The notes below the pieces were generated by a model. That model saw only the letters and a program-made list of their open reading frames with translations. It did not search any database and was not told the origin of the DNA. From positions 1 to 51,198 of the forward strand of contig CAIMSU010000327.1 in assembly GCA_903844155.1 (NCBI GenBank): a stretch of 51,198 nt of DNA, written 5' to 3'. The position numbers and the translations under genes were made by a program. Each line of letters starts with the position of its first letter. Position 1 is the first letter of the stretch. The stretch comes from an uncultured Pseudomonadota bacterium. Its GTDB lineage: Bacteria; Myxococcota_A; UBA796; SXON01. Below are positions 25,939-34,303 of the stretch, piece by piece.

Positions 25939-28900
25939 GTGCGTATTTTCCTTCTTCCTCTGCCCCTCGCACTGCTCTTCGCCTGTAACGGGACGAAGGA
26001 CACGAACAACACCGGGGACTCGGCCTCCAACGCCGTGGATGCCGACGGCGACGGCTCCCCCGCTGGCGTGGACTGCAACGACGCGGACCCGACCGCCTAC
26101 CCCGGCGCGACCGAGGTGTGCGACGGCGTCGACAACGACTGCAACGGTACCGTCGACGACAACGCGACAGATGCGACGGCCTGGTACGCAGACGCCGACG
26201 CTGACACACATGGCGATCTCGCCACGACGCAGACCGCCTGCACAGCGCCGGCCGGCTATGTTGCGTCCTCCGACGACTGCAACGACACCAATGCTGCGGC
26301 CTACCCAGGCGCCACCGAAGTGTGTGACGGCGTCGACAATGACTGCAACGGCAGCGTCGACGACAACGCGACCGACGCGACGACCTGGTACGCGGACAGC
26401 GACGGTGACACCTACGGCGACTCCGCCACGTCCATCGCCGCCTGCGAAGCGCCTGCGGGCTACGTCGCCATCGACACCGACTGCGACGACACCGACGCCG
26501 CCACGCACCCGGGCGCGACCGAGAGCTGCGACGACCCCGTCGACCGGAACTGCGACGGTTCAGTAGGCTATGCAGACGCAGACGGCGACGGCTACGCGGC
26601 GTGCGACGACTGCAACGACGCCGACGCCAGCGTGCACCCCGGCGCCGTCGAGATCTGCGACGCAGCCAACGTGGACGAGGACTGCAACGGCGTGGCCGAC
26701 GACGCCGACAGCGGCGCCACCGGCCTCATCACCTACTACCGGGACGTGGACGGCGACGGCTACGCTGCGGGCACCGAGACGTCTGTCACACAATGCGACG
26801 CGCCGAGCGGGTACACCTCCGCGACGGGCGACTGCAACGCCTACGACGCCAGCATCAGCCCCGCCGCCACCGAGGTCTGCGACGGGGTCGACAACGACTG
26901 CGACGGCCTGACCGATGACTCGGACCCGAGCGTGGATTCGAGCACCTACACCACCTGGTACAAAGACGCCGACTCCGATGGTTACGGCACCTCAGCCACC
27001 CACGTCGCGACGTGCGATGCGCCCGCGGGCTTTGTTGCCAATGCAACGGACTGCAACGACACCAGCTCCGCGATCAACCCCGCCGCCGTCGAAGTGTGTG
27101 ATGCGTCCGACGTCGACGAGAACTGCAACGGCGTCGCCGACGACGCCGACTCCGGCGTGACCGGCACGACGACCTGGTACGCGGACACGGACGGCGACGG
27201 CGACGGAAACGCGTACTCGACCGTGGCGAAGTGCTCGATGCCCGCCGGGTACTCGGCCAACGCCACGGACTGCGACGACACCCGTTCGGACGTCCACGTC
27301 GGCGGCACCGAGGTCTGCGACGGGTCCAACACGGACGAGGACTGCGACGGCCTCGTCAACGACGCGGACCCGTCCGTCACCGGGAAATCGACCTGGTACC
27401 TTGATTCCGACGGTGACAACTACGGGCTGACGGCGTCCACTGAGAGCTCTTGCGTGGCGACGAGCGGCTACGTCGCCGCCAGCGGGGACTGCAACGACGC
27501 TAACGCGGCGATCAACCCCGGCGCGACCGAAGTCTGCGACGCGGCCAACACCGACGAGGACTGCGACGGCCTGACCGACAACAACGATCCTTCGGCGTCT
27601 GCCGCGACAAAGTCCTCGTTCTACCGGGATGCCGACTCGGACGGGTACGGCAGCACGACGGCCACGGCGTACTGCGACCTGCCGTCCGGCTACGTCACCA
27701 ACAACTCCGATTGCAACGACAGCAATTCTGCGATCAACCCCGGCGCGCAAGAGGTCTGCGATGCGTCCAACACGGACGAGGATTGCGACGGGGTCGCTGA
27801 TGACAATGACAGCAGCGTGTCGACCACGGGAATGACCACGTTCTATCTGGATACGGACGGGGACGGCTACGGGTTGACGGGAACGACGGAGCAGCGGTGT
27901 GACGCGGGCGGCGGGTTTGTCGCGACGGGCGGGGATTGCAATGACGCGTCGAGCAGCGTCCATCCCGCCGCGACCGAGACGTGCAATTCGGTCGACGACA
28001 ACTGCAACGGCAGCGTCGACGACGGCCTCACCCTCTACTACACGGACGCCGACTCGGACGGCTACGGCAGCGAGACGGCGACGGGCTCCTGCACGCACTC
28101 GGCCGGGACCGTCAGCAGCAACACGGACTGCAACGATGCAAGCTCCTCGATCCACCCGGGAGGTACCGAAATCTGCGACGCCGGCAGCGCCGACGAGGAC
28201 TGCGACGGCCTCGTCAACGACGCGGACCCGAGTGTGACCGGGACGACGTCGTACTACGTCGACGCGGACGCGGACGGGTTCGGTAGTGACACGGCCACTG
28301 CAAATAAGTATTGCACGGCGCCGAGCGGGTATGTCGACGACAGCACCGACTGCGACGACACGAACGCGGATGTGAACCCAGCGGCAAGCGAGCTTTATGG
28401 GGATGCGATTGACGACAATTGTGACGACGTCACGGCGCCGACCGCTGATTCCTGCACCGGCTACAGCGTACCGGGGGACTACGCCACGCTCTCCGACGCC
28501 ATCAGCGCGAAGGTCTCCACGATCTGCCTCGGGGCGGGAACGTTCACCGGGAACGTCACGGTAAAGACCAACGTCAGCATCTACGGTCAGGGCCGGGACG
28601 CCACGTCCATCACTGGGTACGTCAAGGGCACGACCTCGTATGCCCTGAGCGTCTACGATGCGGAAATCACCGGAGGAGTGTACACCTACGGCGGCACCCT
28701 GGGGTACGACACAATCGGCTGTACGGCCGCTGCCTACGGATCCGTCTACGCGCAGCAGGGCACCTTCGCCAACATCACCCTGGAGGGTGACGACATCTCC
28801 TGCCCCGGGAGCGCAGCCATCCGGGATGATGGGACCCTCCGGGTCTACGATTGCTACCTGCACGATTCGACCTACGGGGTGGACGCTGGTTTGGATGCTC

Positions 28901-29301
28901 GCTCCATCTGGCTGGAGAACAATCTGTTCGATGGCAACACCACCGCCATCTACGTGAGCGACTACGGCGCGACGACAGCCTATTCGACGCTCTACCTCTA
29001 CAACAACTTGATCGTGGACAACACCACGGGGATTAATGACGCCTTCGGCCACTCCGGCAGCCAGGCCTATGGGGACTACAACCTGCTCTATGGCAACACG
29101 TCCAACTACAAGGGCACGACCGTGAGCGGGTCAAATGACATCAAGTCCGACCCGTTGCTCGACACGAGCTACAGCCCGCCTCGATTGGAGTCCGGGTCGC
29201 CTGCAGACGGCGGGGGTAGCTCCACCTACGAGCGGTCCACCGACTACTGGGGAGTGTCCCGATCGTCGACCGTTTTCAGCATCGGCCCGGTCGAGCCATA
29301 G
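25939..29301 (+). CDS. Lipoprotein with 12 MopE repeats and a beta-helix C-terminus
   Basis: 1120 residues from GTG 25939, which gives the signal MRIFLLPLPLALLFAC (lipobox LFAC). An Asp/Asn/Thr tether follows ('DTNNTGDSAS'). Then come 12 MopE-type putative metal-binding repeats ('DCNDADPTAYPGATEVC', 'DGVDNDCNGTVDD'), alternating a short form and a 'DASNTDEDCDGVADD' form, each separated by a 'TTWYADSDGDTYG' calcium-like loop. Residues about 845-1120 are a right-handed beta-helix ('DYATLSDAISAKVSTICLGA', 'NVSIYGQGRDATSITGYV', 'IWLENNLFDGNTTAIYVSD'), as in surface adhesins and polysaccharide-binding proteins. Function is likely surface metal or glycan binding. Confidence 0.8.
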   Translation: MRIFLLPLPLALLFACNGTKDTNNTGDSASNAVDADGDGSPAGVDCNDADPTAYPGATEVCDGVDNDCNGTVDDNATDATAWYADADADTHGDLATTQTACTAPAGYVASSDDCNDTNAAAYPGATEVCDGVDNDCNGSVDDNATDATTWYADSDGDTYGDSATSIAACEAPAGYVAIDTDCDDTDAATHPGATESCDDPVDRNCDGSVGYADADGDGYAACDDCNDADASVHPGAVEICDAANVDEDCNGVADDADSGATGLITYYRDVDGDGYAAGTETSVTQCDAPSGYTSATGDCNAYDASISPAATEVCDGVDNDCDGLTDDSDPSVDSSTYTTWYKDADSDGYGTSATHVATCDAPAGFVANATDCNDTSSAINPAAVEVCDASDVDENCNGVADDADSGVTGTTTWYADTDGDGDGNAYSTVAKCSMPAGYSANATDCDDTRSDVHVGGTEVCDGSNTDEDCDGLVNDADPSVTGKSTWYLDSDGDNYGLTASTESSCVATSGYVAASGDCNDANAAINPGATEVCDAANTDEDCDGLTDNNDPSASAATKSSFYRDADSDGYGSTTATAYCDLPSGYVTNNSDCNDSNSAINPGAQEVCDASNTDEDCDGVADDNDSSVSTTGMTTFYLDTDGDGYGLTGTTEQRCDAGGGFVATGGDCNDASSSVHPAATETCNSVDDNCNGSVDDGLTLYYTDADSDGYGSETATGSCTHSAGTVSSNTDCNDASSSIHPGGTEICDAGSADEDCDGLVNDADPSVTGTTSYYVDADADGFGSDTATANKYCTAPSGYVDDSTDCDDTNADVNPAASELYGDAIDDNCDDVTAPTADSCTGYSVPGDYATLSDAISAKVSTICLGAGTFTGNVTVKTNVSIYGQGRDATSITGYVKGTTSYALSVYDAEITGGVYTYGGTLGYDTIGCTAAAYGSVYAQQGTFANITLEGDDISCPGSAAIRDDGTLRVYDCYLHDSTYGVDAGLDARSIWLENNLFDGNTTAIYVSDYGATTAYSTLYLYNNLIVDNTTGINDAFGHSGSQAYGDYNLLYGNTSNYKGTTVSGSNDIKSDPLLDTSYSPPRLESGSPADGGGSSTYERSTDYWGVSRSSTVFSIGPVEP

Positions 29302-29346
29302 GCGCCGCCGCGAACGAGCCCGACGCGGTGGAACACTGACCCGCAC

Positions 29347-29600
29347 CGCTCAGTCCCCAATCCCCGCCAACCACCCGTCGATCCGGTCCAGATCCCCGTC
29401 CAACCCCGGCATCAGCGCCAGCACCGGCTCCAACTCCACCACATCGGTTGCGACCCCGAAACGCCGGCGCGCCGCTTGCCCCTACCTGATGCCCTGCATT
29501 GGGCCGGAGCACCGGCCAACAGAAGCGCCACCCGCCCCGTCACAACGCGATCGCCTCGGCCCCGATCCGCGGTCGTCTTGACCCCAGCGCCCTCGCCCCT
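29347..29600 (-). pseudogene. Decayed nucleotidyltransferase-type toxin-antitoxin remnant, copy 1
   Basis: Minus-strand reading gives the end of one gene, then 'VTGRVALLLAG', the start of a second. After a deletion comes 'GQAARRRFGVATDVVELEP' and 'GLDGDLDRIDGWLAGIGD', broken by a TAG. About 149 nt (29347-29495) are closely similar to 30986-31134. No complete protein is left. Confidence 0.5.
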
Positions 29601-29606
29601 CCGCGG

Positions 29607-30776
29607 TCAGCCGTTCGCAGCCAGCGAGGGCAGCCGCTCCGGCAACGTCCGGATCGACACCGCCTCCACGCGTTCGGCCATCGGCCAGCTCTCGTCTCCC
29701 GCGTGGACGACCAGCAGCCGCTCGAGTTGCAGGTCCGCCAACGCGATCCGCATGGAAGGGGTGAGGGTTGGGGCCGAGGTGAGCTTCACCTCGACGCCTA
29801 CGCGTCGTGCGCCGCGGGCCCACAGCAGGTCGAGCTCCGCGCCGTCCGCAGTGCGCCAGAAGTAGAGGTCCTGGCGCTCAGCGTTGAGCAGCCGCGCCGT
29901 CTGATCGATGACGAACCCCTCGAACGAGGCCCCGCACCCGGGGTGACCGAGGACCGAGCGCTCGTCATCGAGCGACAGGAGCGAGTGGAGAATCCCGGGA
30001 TCCGACAGGAACACCCTGGGGGACTTCACTTGTCGTTTGCCGATGTTCGCGTGCCACGGCTGGAGCGTGCGCACGACGAGCGCCTGCGCGAGGTGGTCGA
30101 GGTAGCGGCGGACCGTCATCTCGGAGACGCCGAAGGAGCGCGCCAGCTCGGCGCCGTTCCAGAGCTGGCCGTGGGAATGCGCGAGCATTGTCCAGAACCG
30201 GCGCATGGTGGTGGCCGGGACGGCGATCCCGAGCTGCGGCAGGTCGCGCTCCAGGAACGTGCGGACGAACGCGGCGCGCCAGACCACGGAAGCCGGCGCA
30301 GGATCGAGGAAGGCGCGCGGGAAGCCGCCGCGGACCCAAAGGTCCCTCCAGCGATCACCGCCGACCGCCGCCAGCGAGAACCCGTCCAGCTCCTGGTACG
30401 CGATCCGGCCCGCGAGCGACTCCGAGGCCTGCCTCAAGAGCGCGGGGGCCGCGGAGCCGAGAACGAGGAACCGGGCGGGGGAGTCGGGCCGGTCGGCCAG
30501 CACCCGGAGCACGGGGAAAAGCTCCGGGCGGCGCTGGACTTCGTCGAGGACGACCAGTCCGCGCAGTGACCCCAGGGCGAGCATCGGGTCAGCAAGCCTC
30601 GCCGCATCGCCAGGATTCTCAAGGTCGAAGCTGGATGTGGGGCCGTCCCAGCCGCGGATGAGCTCGCGGGAGAGCGTGGTCTTTCCGATCTGCCGGGGCC
30701 CCAGTATGCCCACGACCGGGAACACGGTGAGCAACCAGCGCACGCGCGCGAGCTCGGTAGAACGAAGAGAATGCAC
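29607..30776 (-). CDS. ATP-binding protein with AAA_14 and DUF4143 domains
   Basis: 389 residues from GTG 30776. The N-terminal AAA_14 domain has Walker A GPRQIGKTT (about 26-34) and Walker B 'LVVLDEVQRRPELF'. It is followed by a winged-helix segment ('ELARSFGVSEMTVRRYLDHL'). A C-terminal DUF4143 region of restriction-endonuclease-like fold has 'SFEGFVIDQTARLL', 'YFWRTADGAELDLLW' and 'RRVGVEVKLT' (a D..E.K pattern). The family is widespread and poorly understood, with links to stress and defence. A 7-bp inverted repeat at 30791-30807 lies 14 nt upstream and may be its own operator. It sits between two decayed toxin-antitoxin copies. Confidence 0.85.
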   Translation of the reverse strand: MHSLRSTELARVRWLLTVFPVVGILGPRQIGKTTLSRELIRGWDGPTSSFDLENPGDAARLADPMLALGSLRGLVVLDEVQRRPELFPVLRVLADRPDSPARFLVLGSAAPALLRQASESLAGRIAYQELDGFSLAAVGGDRWRDLWVRGGFPRAFLDPAPASVVWRAAFVRTFLERDLPQLGIAVPATTMRRFWTMLAHSHGQLWNGAELARSFGVSEMTVRRYLDHLAQALVVRTLQPWHANIGKRQVKSPRVFLSDPGILHSLLSLDDERSVLGHPGCGASFEGFVIDQTARLLNAERQDLYFWRTADGAELDLLWARGARRVGVEVKLTSAPTLTPSMRIALADLQLERLLVVHAGDESWPMAERVEAVSIRTLPERLPSLAANG

Positions 30777-30790
30777 CGAACACCGCCTTT

Positions 30791-30807
30791 CTAACAGATG
30801 CTGTTAG
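30791..30807. promoter_or_regulatory. Inverted repeat upstream of the DUF4143 ATPase gene
   Basis: CTAACAG and CTGTTAG are perfect inverted arms around ATG, in a locally AT-rich patch. Position and symmetry fit an operator for the leftward gene starting at 30776. Confidence 0.5.
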
Positions 30808-30848
30808 CATTACGGGGTAGATCCCGCAACGGCGCTCCGGCGCCGGGA

Positions 30849-30894
30849 GCGCCGCCGATCCCGGCGCTCGGCACGCCTCGCGCCCGCGTCGGCG
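30849..30894. repeat. Second copy of the dispersed hairpin element
   Basis: The first 23 bases are identical to 11965-11987. The arms (30853-30867, 30880-30894) and 12-nt loop have the same lengths as the first copy. Three arm positions no longer pair and no T-run follows. Confidence 0.55.
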
Positions 30895-30985
30895 TCAGCG
30901 TATGCCTGAACGACGAATCGGCCTCACTCGCGAACGCGGACGCCGAATGGCAGGGGCCCGACTGCCCCCGGACACGGACGTCCAG

Positions 30986-31550
30986 CGCTCACTCCCCGAT
31001 CCCCGCCAACCACCCGTCGATCTGGTCCAGATCCCCGTCCAACCCGGGCATCAGCGCCAGCACGCGCTCCAACTCCACAACATCGGACGCGACGCCGAAA
31101 AGCCGGCGCGCGGCTTGCCCCTTCGTGATGCCCTCATCCGGCCGGGTACTGGCCCCTGCCCGGATCCCGGGCTCCCAGAGGGAGAAGGGGAATACCATTG
31201 GTTCATGGCCGGTTGTTGTGGCTCTCGATCTGTCCATGCAGATCAGCCCGAACGGGGGAAGGGTAGGAGAAATGCCCAACCTCTCCGGGCGCCCTTGCCC
31301 GCTGCATCGTGAATCCTCGGCGACCTCCGCCAGCAGAAGCGCGCTCCTCCCCGTCACCACGCGATCCCCTCAACCGAGATCCGTGCCGGCAGCCCCGGCG
31401 ACGCCCGCTCCAGCTCCACGAGATCGACCGCGAGCCCAGGAATGCCGACGAGTTCCTCCTGCGCCGCCGGCATCTCGCCGGACCGCAGCCCACGAACGGC
31501 CACGTCCGCGTCGCTCTCCTCGCGGTGGCGAAGCCGGGCCCGGGTCTCGT
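30986..31550 (-). pseudogene. Decayed nucleotidyltransferase-type toxin-antitoxin remnant, copy 2
   Basis: On the minus strand, from about 31550 to the TGA at 31354, the frame reads 'EESDADVAVRGLRSGEMPA' and then 'GLAVDLVELERASPGLPARI'. This is the C-terminal part of a minimal nucleotidyltransferase (SDxD metal site, then the 'VDLV.L..ASP.L...I' block); the N-terminal GS motif is missing. A GTG overlapping that stop begins a second frame, 'VTGRSALLLAEVAEDS'. It goes out of character and ends with 'GQAARRLFGVASDVVELER' and 'GLDGDLDQIDGWLAGIGE' at 30989. The second protein is not recognised; a HEPN-type partner is a guess. Both genes look dead. Confidence 0.5.
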
Positions 31551-31607
31551 CGGATGGCTAAGCTCGCAGCACATCCGTAGCGTACCCACTTACCTCCGCA
31601 CCCCGCG

Positions 31608-32228
31608 CTACCCCCTCACCGCCCGCCGCCTCCGCTTTGGTTGTGCGGCGGGGGGCGGCACCGGCTCAAACGTGACCCGCTCATACACCTCGTCGAACGG
31701 GATCGCCAGGTCGAGCGCGGCGAACGGCACCTCGCCGCTGGTCCGCTCGTCCAGCGTCCACGTCCCGTTCGGGTTCCGGGTCTGGATCTCGACCAGCCGA
31801 CGCCGAGAATCCACGAGCACGATGGTCTGGACGCTCGCCCGGTGCCGGTAGTGCGCGACCTTGACCACGCGGTCAAGGTTCTCCGTGGAGTCGCTCAGCA
31901 CCTCGATGATGACGCGCGGGTTGAGCAGCGACGGCGGGTTTGTCGGCGAAAGCTCCGGTGCGCCGCAGAACACGACCAGATCCGGGTATGCGTAGAGGCC
32001 GGTCTCGGCGGTGTGGACGCGGAGATCGGAGCCGACGGCTTGACAGGGGCCTCCTCGCAGCCGGCCGATCAAGCCGCTGAGCAGCGCCGCTTGGACGAGC
32101 GCATGGTTCACGGACGATCCCGCCATCGCCAGGATCTCGCCGTTCAGGAACTCGTTCTTCGTGGGGCTCGCGGCCTCCATGGCGAGGTATTCGGCTTCGC
32201 TGTACCGTTCGGTGGCGCGGGCGAGCAT
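31608..32228 (-). CDS. Uma2-family (DUF820) putative endonuclease
   Basis: 206 residues. The opening 'RYSEAEYLAMEAASPTKNEFLNG' and 'NHALVQAALLSGLIGRL' are typical of Uma2. The PD-(D/E)xK-like core has 'GLYAYPDLVVFCG', 'PRVIIEVLSDSTENLDRVVK' and 'YRHRASVQTIVLVDSRRRLVE'. The family has a restriction-endonuclease-like fold and is often abundant, but its biological role is not established. The C-terminus is a basic KRRRR tail. Diverges from fic across about 190 nt that carry three phased palindromes. Confidence 0.88.
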   Translation of the reverse strand: MLARATERYSEAEYLAMEAASPTKNEFLNGEILAMAGSSVNHALVQAALLSGLIGRLRGGPCQAVGSDLRVHTAETGLYAYPDLVVFCGAPELSPTNPPSLLNPRVIIEVLSDSTENLDRVVKVAHYRHRASVQTIVLVDSRRRLVEIQTRNPNGTWTLDERTSGEVPFAALDLAIPFDEVYERVTFEPVPPPAAQPKRRRRAVRG

Positions 32229-32323
32229 GTGACACCGTAAGTCGCTCGGCGGCGTGGTGCGAGGAGGCTGGCGCCTGGGCCGCCCTGCTCACCCCCGCGG
32301 CGGCGTCCACGCTGCGCGCCAAG

Positions 32324-32397
32324 AACGTCCACGTTACCAGCGGCGCACGCTAAGAACGCCCGCGTTACTACCGCTCCACGCTGCGAACGTCGCCGTT
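32324..32397. promoter_or_regulatory. Three AACG-N4-CGTT palindromes at exact 31-nt spacing
   Basis: AACGTCCACGTT (32324-32335), AACGCCCGCGTT (32355-32366) and AACGTCGCCGTT (32386-32397) sit in a degenerate 31-nt tandem unit. A 31-nt period is three helical turns, so a protein could bind all three on one face. The array lies between the divergent Uma2 and fic genes, 21 nt before the fic start. Confidence 0.6.
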
Positions 32398-32418
32398 CCC
32401 AGCGCTCCCGGAGCCCCG

Positions 32419-33591
32419 TTGTCCCGCACCACTGGCCGGTACGAACTCACCATCGCCGGCGGCGAGCGCGTACGCGCGTTCGTCCCCGATCCGCTCCCGC
32501 CGACGGACCCGCCGCTCGACCTCTCGCGGCTCAACGCCCGACTTCAGTCGGCCGACCGGGCCCTCGCGCGCCTGGAGGTGGCGGGCGCCATGGTGCCCTC
32601 CCTCGATTGGTTCTTGTACGCCTTCGTCCGCAAGGAAGCAGTCATCTCCTCGCAGATCGAGGGCACGCAGGCCACGCTCGTCGACCTGCTCAACCACGAG
32701 GCTACCCACACCGGGCCGGAGTCGCCGGAGCCGACGGCAGACGTCGAGGAGATCTGCAACTACGTGGACGCGCTCGCGTTCGCCCGCGCCCAGCTCGTCG
32801 ACCCCAATGCGCCACCGCTTTCGATGCGCCTGCTGAACGCGACCCACGCTCGGCTGATGCGGGGCGCCCGGGGGGCGACGAAAATGCCGGGGGAGGTGCG
32901 GCGGAGCCAGAACTGGATCGGCGGATCACGGCCTGGAAACGCGGCCTTCGTGCCGCCGCCGGTGATGCTGCTCTCCGAAGGACTCTCCGCCTTGGAGCGC
33001 TACATCCACGCGAACGACGAACTGCCGCCGCTCATCCGGGCGGGCCTGCTGCACGTCCAGTTCGAGACCCTGCACCCCTACCTGGACGGCAACGGGCGCA
33101 TCGGACGGCTGCTGGTCAGCCTGCTGCTGGAGCACTGGGGGGTGCTCTCGCGCCCGCTCCTCTACCTGTCCCTCCACTTCAAACGCCACCACGCCGAGTA
33201 CTACCGGCGGCTCGGTCTGGTGCGGCTGGAGGGGGATTGGGAAGGTTGGCTCGATTTTTTCCTGGACGGGGTCGCGACCATCGCGGACGAGGCGGTCGAC
33301 TCAGCGCAGGCGCTCTTCGCGCTCGTCGCCGCGGACCGAGATCGCGTGCTCGCCCGACCGGAGGTGGCGGTGGCAGCAGTGCGCCTGTTCGAACGGCTGC
33401 CGACCCACCCGATCGTCACGTCCTCGTCGGTGATGCACGTGCTGACGACCACGCGCCCCACCGCCGCGCGCGCCATCGACACGCTGGTCGCCGCGGGCGT
33501 CCTCGTCGAAACAAGCGGCAAACGCCGCGACCGGACGTTCGCGTATGAAGCGTACCTCGTGCACCTGCGCGCGGGCACGGAGCTTGGCTAG
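32419..33591 (+). CDS. Fic family AMP-transferase
   Basis: 390 residues if it begins at TTG 32419, with GGAG about 6 nt before; this gives the usual Fic beginning 'SRTTGRYELTIAGGERVRAF'. An inhibitory-helix motif, SSQIEG ((S/T)xxxE(G/N)), is near residue 79. The Fic core has 'HVQFETLHPYLDGNGRIGRL', the catalytic HxFx(D/E)GNGRxxR signature with Tyr for Phe. A C-terminal winged helix ('VMHVLTTTRPTAARAIDTLV') suggests DNA binding. Fic enzymes transfer AMP to Tyr/Thr of target proteins; in this class the inhibitory helix keeps activity low. The upstream palindrome array may be its operator, by autoregulation. Confidence 0.9.
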   Translation: MSRTTGRYELTIAGGERVRAFVPDPLPPTDPPLDLSRLNARLQSADRALARLEVAGAMVPSLDWFLYAFVRKEAVISSQIEGTQATLVDLLNHEATHTGPESPEPTADVEEICNYVDALAFARAQLVDPNAPPLSMRLLNATHARLMRGARGATKMPGEVRRSQNWIGGSRPGNAAFVPPPVMLLSEGLSALERYIHANDELPPLIRAGLLHVQFETLHPYLDGNGRIGRLLVSLLLEHWGVLSRPLLYLSLHFKRHHAEYYRRLGLVRLEGDWEGWLDFFLDGVATIADEAVDSAQALFALVAADRDRVLARPEVAVAAVRLFERLPTHPIVTSSSVMHVLTTTRPTAARAIDTLVAAGVLVETSGKRRDRTFAYEAYLVHLRAGTELG

Positions 33592-33609
33592 CCAGTTCCC
33601 TGCCGCCCC

Positions 33610-34260
33610 TCACCCCCTCGTCGGCGTCCACGCCGCACGCCTCAAAAAGCTCCCGCGCAGGTACTCGTGCTCGATCACCGTCGCCATCTCGCTCACGTCG
33701 CGGAACTGGTCCCAGTCCACGCCGATGACGGGCACCGAGCGTGAAATGTCCGCGATGAACCGCTCGTACTCGTCGTAGAGCGCCACTAGGTAGTCCATCG
33801 TGATGCCCGACTCCACGTCGCGCTCGCGCTTCTTGATGCGTTCGAACGACCGTTCGGGCGTCACGTCCAGGTACACGATCACGTTCGGCCGGCACATGAA
33901 GTTGGACATGTGTTTGAAGAGCGACAAGTAGTTTCGGTAGTCCCGCTCCTCCATGATCCCGAGCGTCACCAGCGTGCGCGCGAACACGGCGTCCTCGTAG
34001 ATCGTGCGGTCCTGAACACCACCGCCGCCGCGCCAGATGATCTCCTGATGCTGCTGGAAGCGCCGGTTGAGCAGGTAGATCTGCGTCGCGAACGCGTAGC
34101 GCGGCGTGTCGCGGTAGAAGTCCGCAAGGTACTCGTTGTCCTGAACGGGCTCGAAGTACACGGGCAGGTGGAGGTGCTCGCCAAGCGCCGTCGCCAGCGT
34201 GCTCTTGCCTGCGCCGATCATGCCGGCGATCCCGATGAACAGGTCCTGTAGACGCTCCAA
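33610..34260 (-). CDS. Deoxynucleoside kinase
   Basis: 216 residues from TTG 34260 with GAGGTGA just upstream. P-loop GMIGAGKST (residues about 13-21), substrate-binding 'YFEPVQDNEYLADFY', the DRS-like 'QDRTIYEDAVFA', and lid 'RIKKRERDVESGI'. This is the dCK/dGK/dAK family, which phosphorylates deoxynucleosides to monophosphates for nucleotide salvage in the cytoplasm. The substrate (dA, dG or dC) cannot be told from sequence alone. Confidence 0.9.
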   Translation of the reverse strand: MERLQDLFIGIAGMIGAGKSTLATALGEHLHLPVYFEPVQDNEYLADFYRDTPRYAFATQIYLLNRRFQQHQEIIWRGGGGVQDRTIYEDAVFARTLVTLGIMEERDYRNYLSLFKHMSNFMCRPNVIVYLDVTPERSFERIKKRERDVESGITMDYLVALYDEYERFIADISRSVPVIGVDWDQFRDVSEMATVIEHEYLRGSFLRRAAWTPTRG

Positions 34261-34303
34261 CGCTCACCTCTCGCCGGCCGGGCTAACTCCTTTCCGCGGG
34301 CCG

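Noticed and set aside
26992..29052. 686-codon minus-strand frame through the second MopE gene
   Set aside because: Same reason: a shadow of GC-rich repeat DNA with no domain.
32324..32397. CRISPR-like array
   Set aside because: The 31-nt units are contiguous and degenerate with only the palindrome kept; there are no unique spacers.
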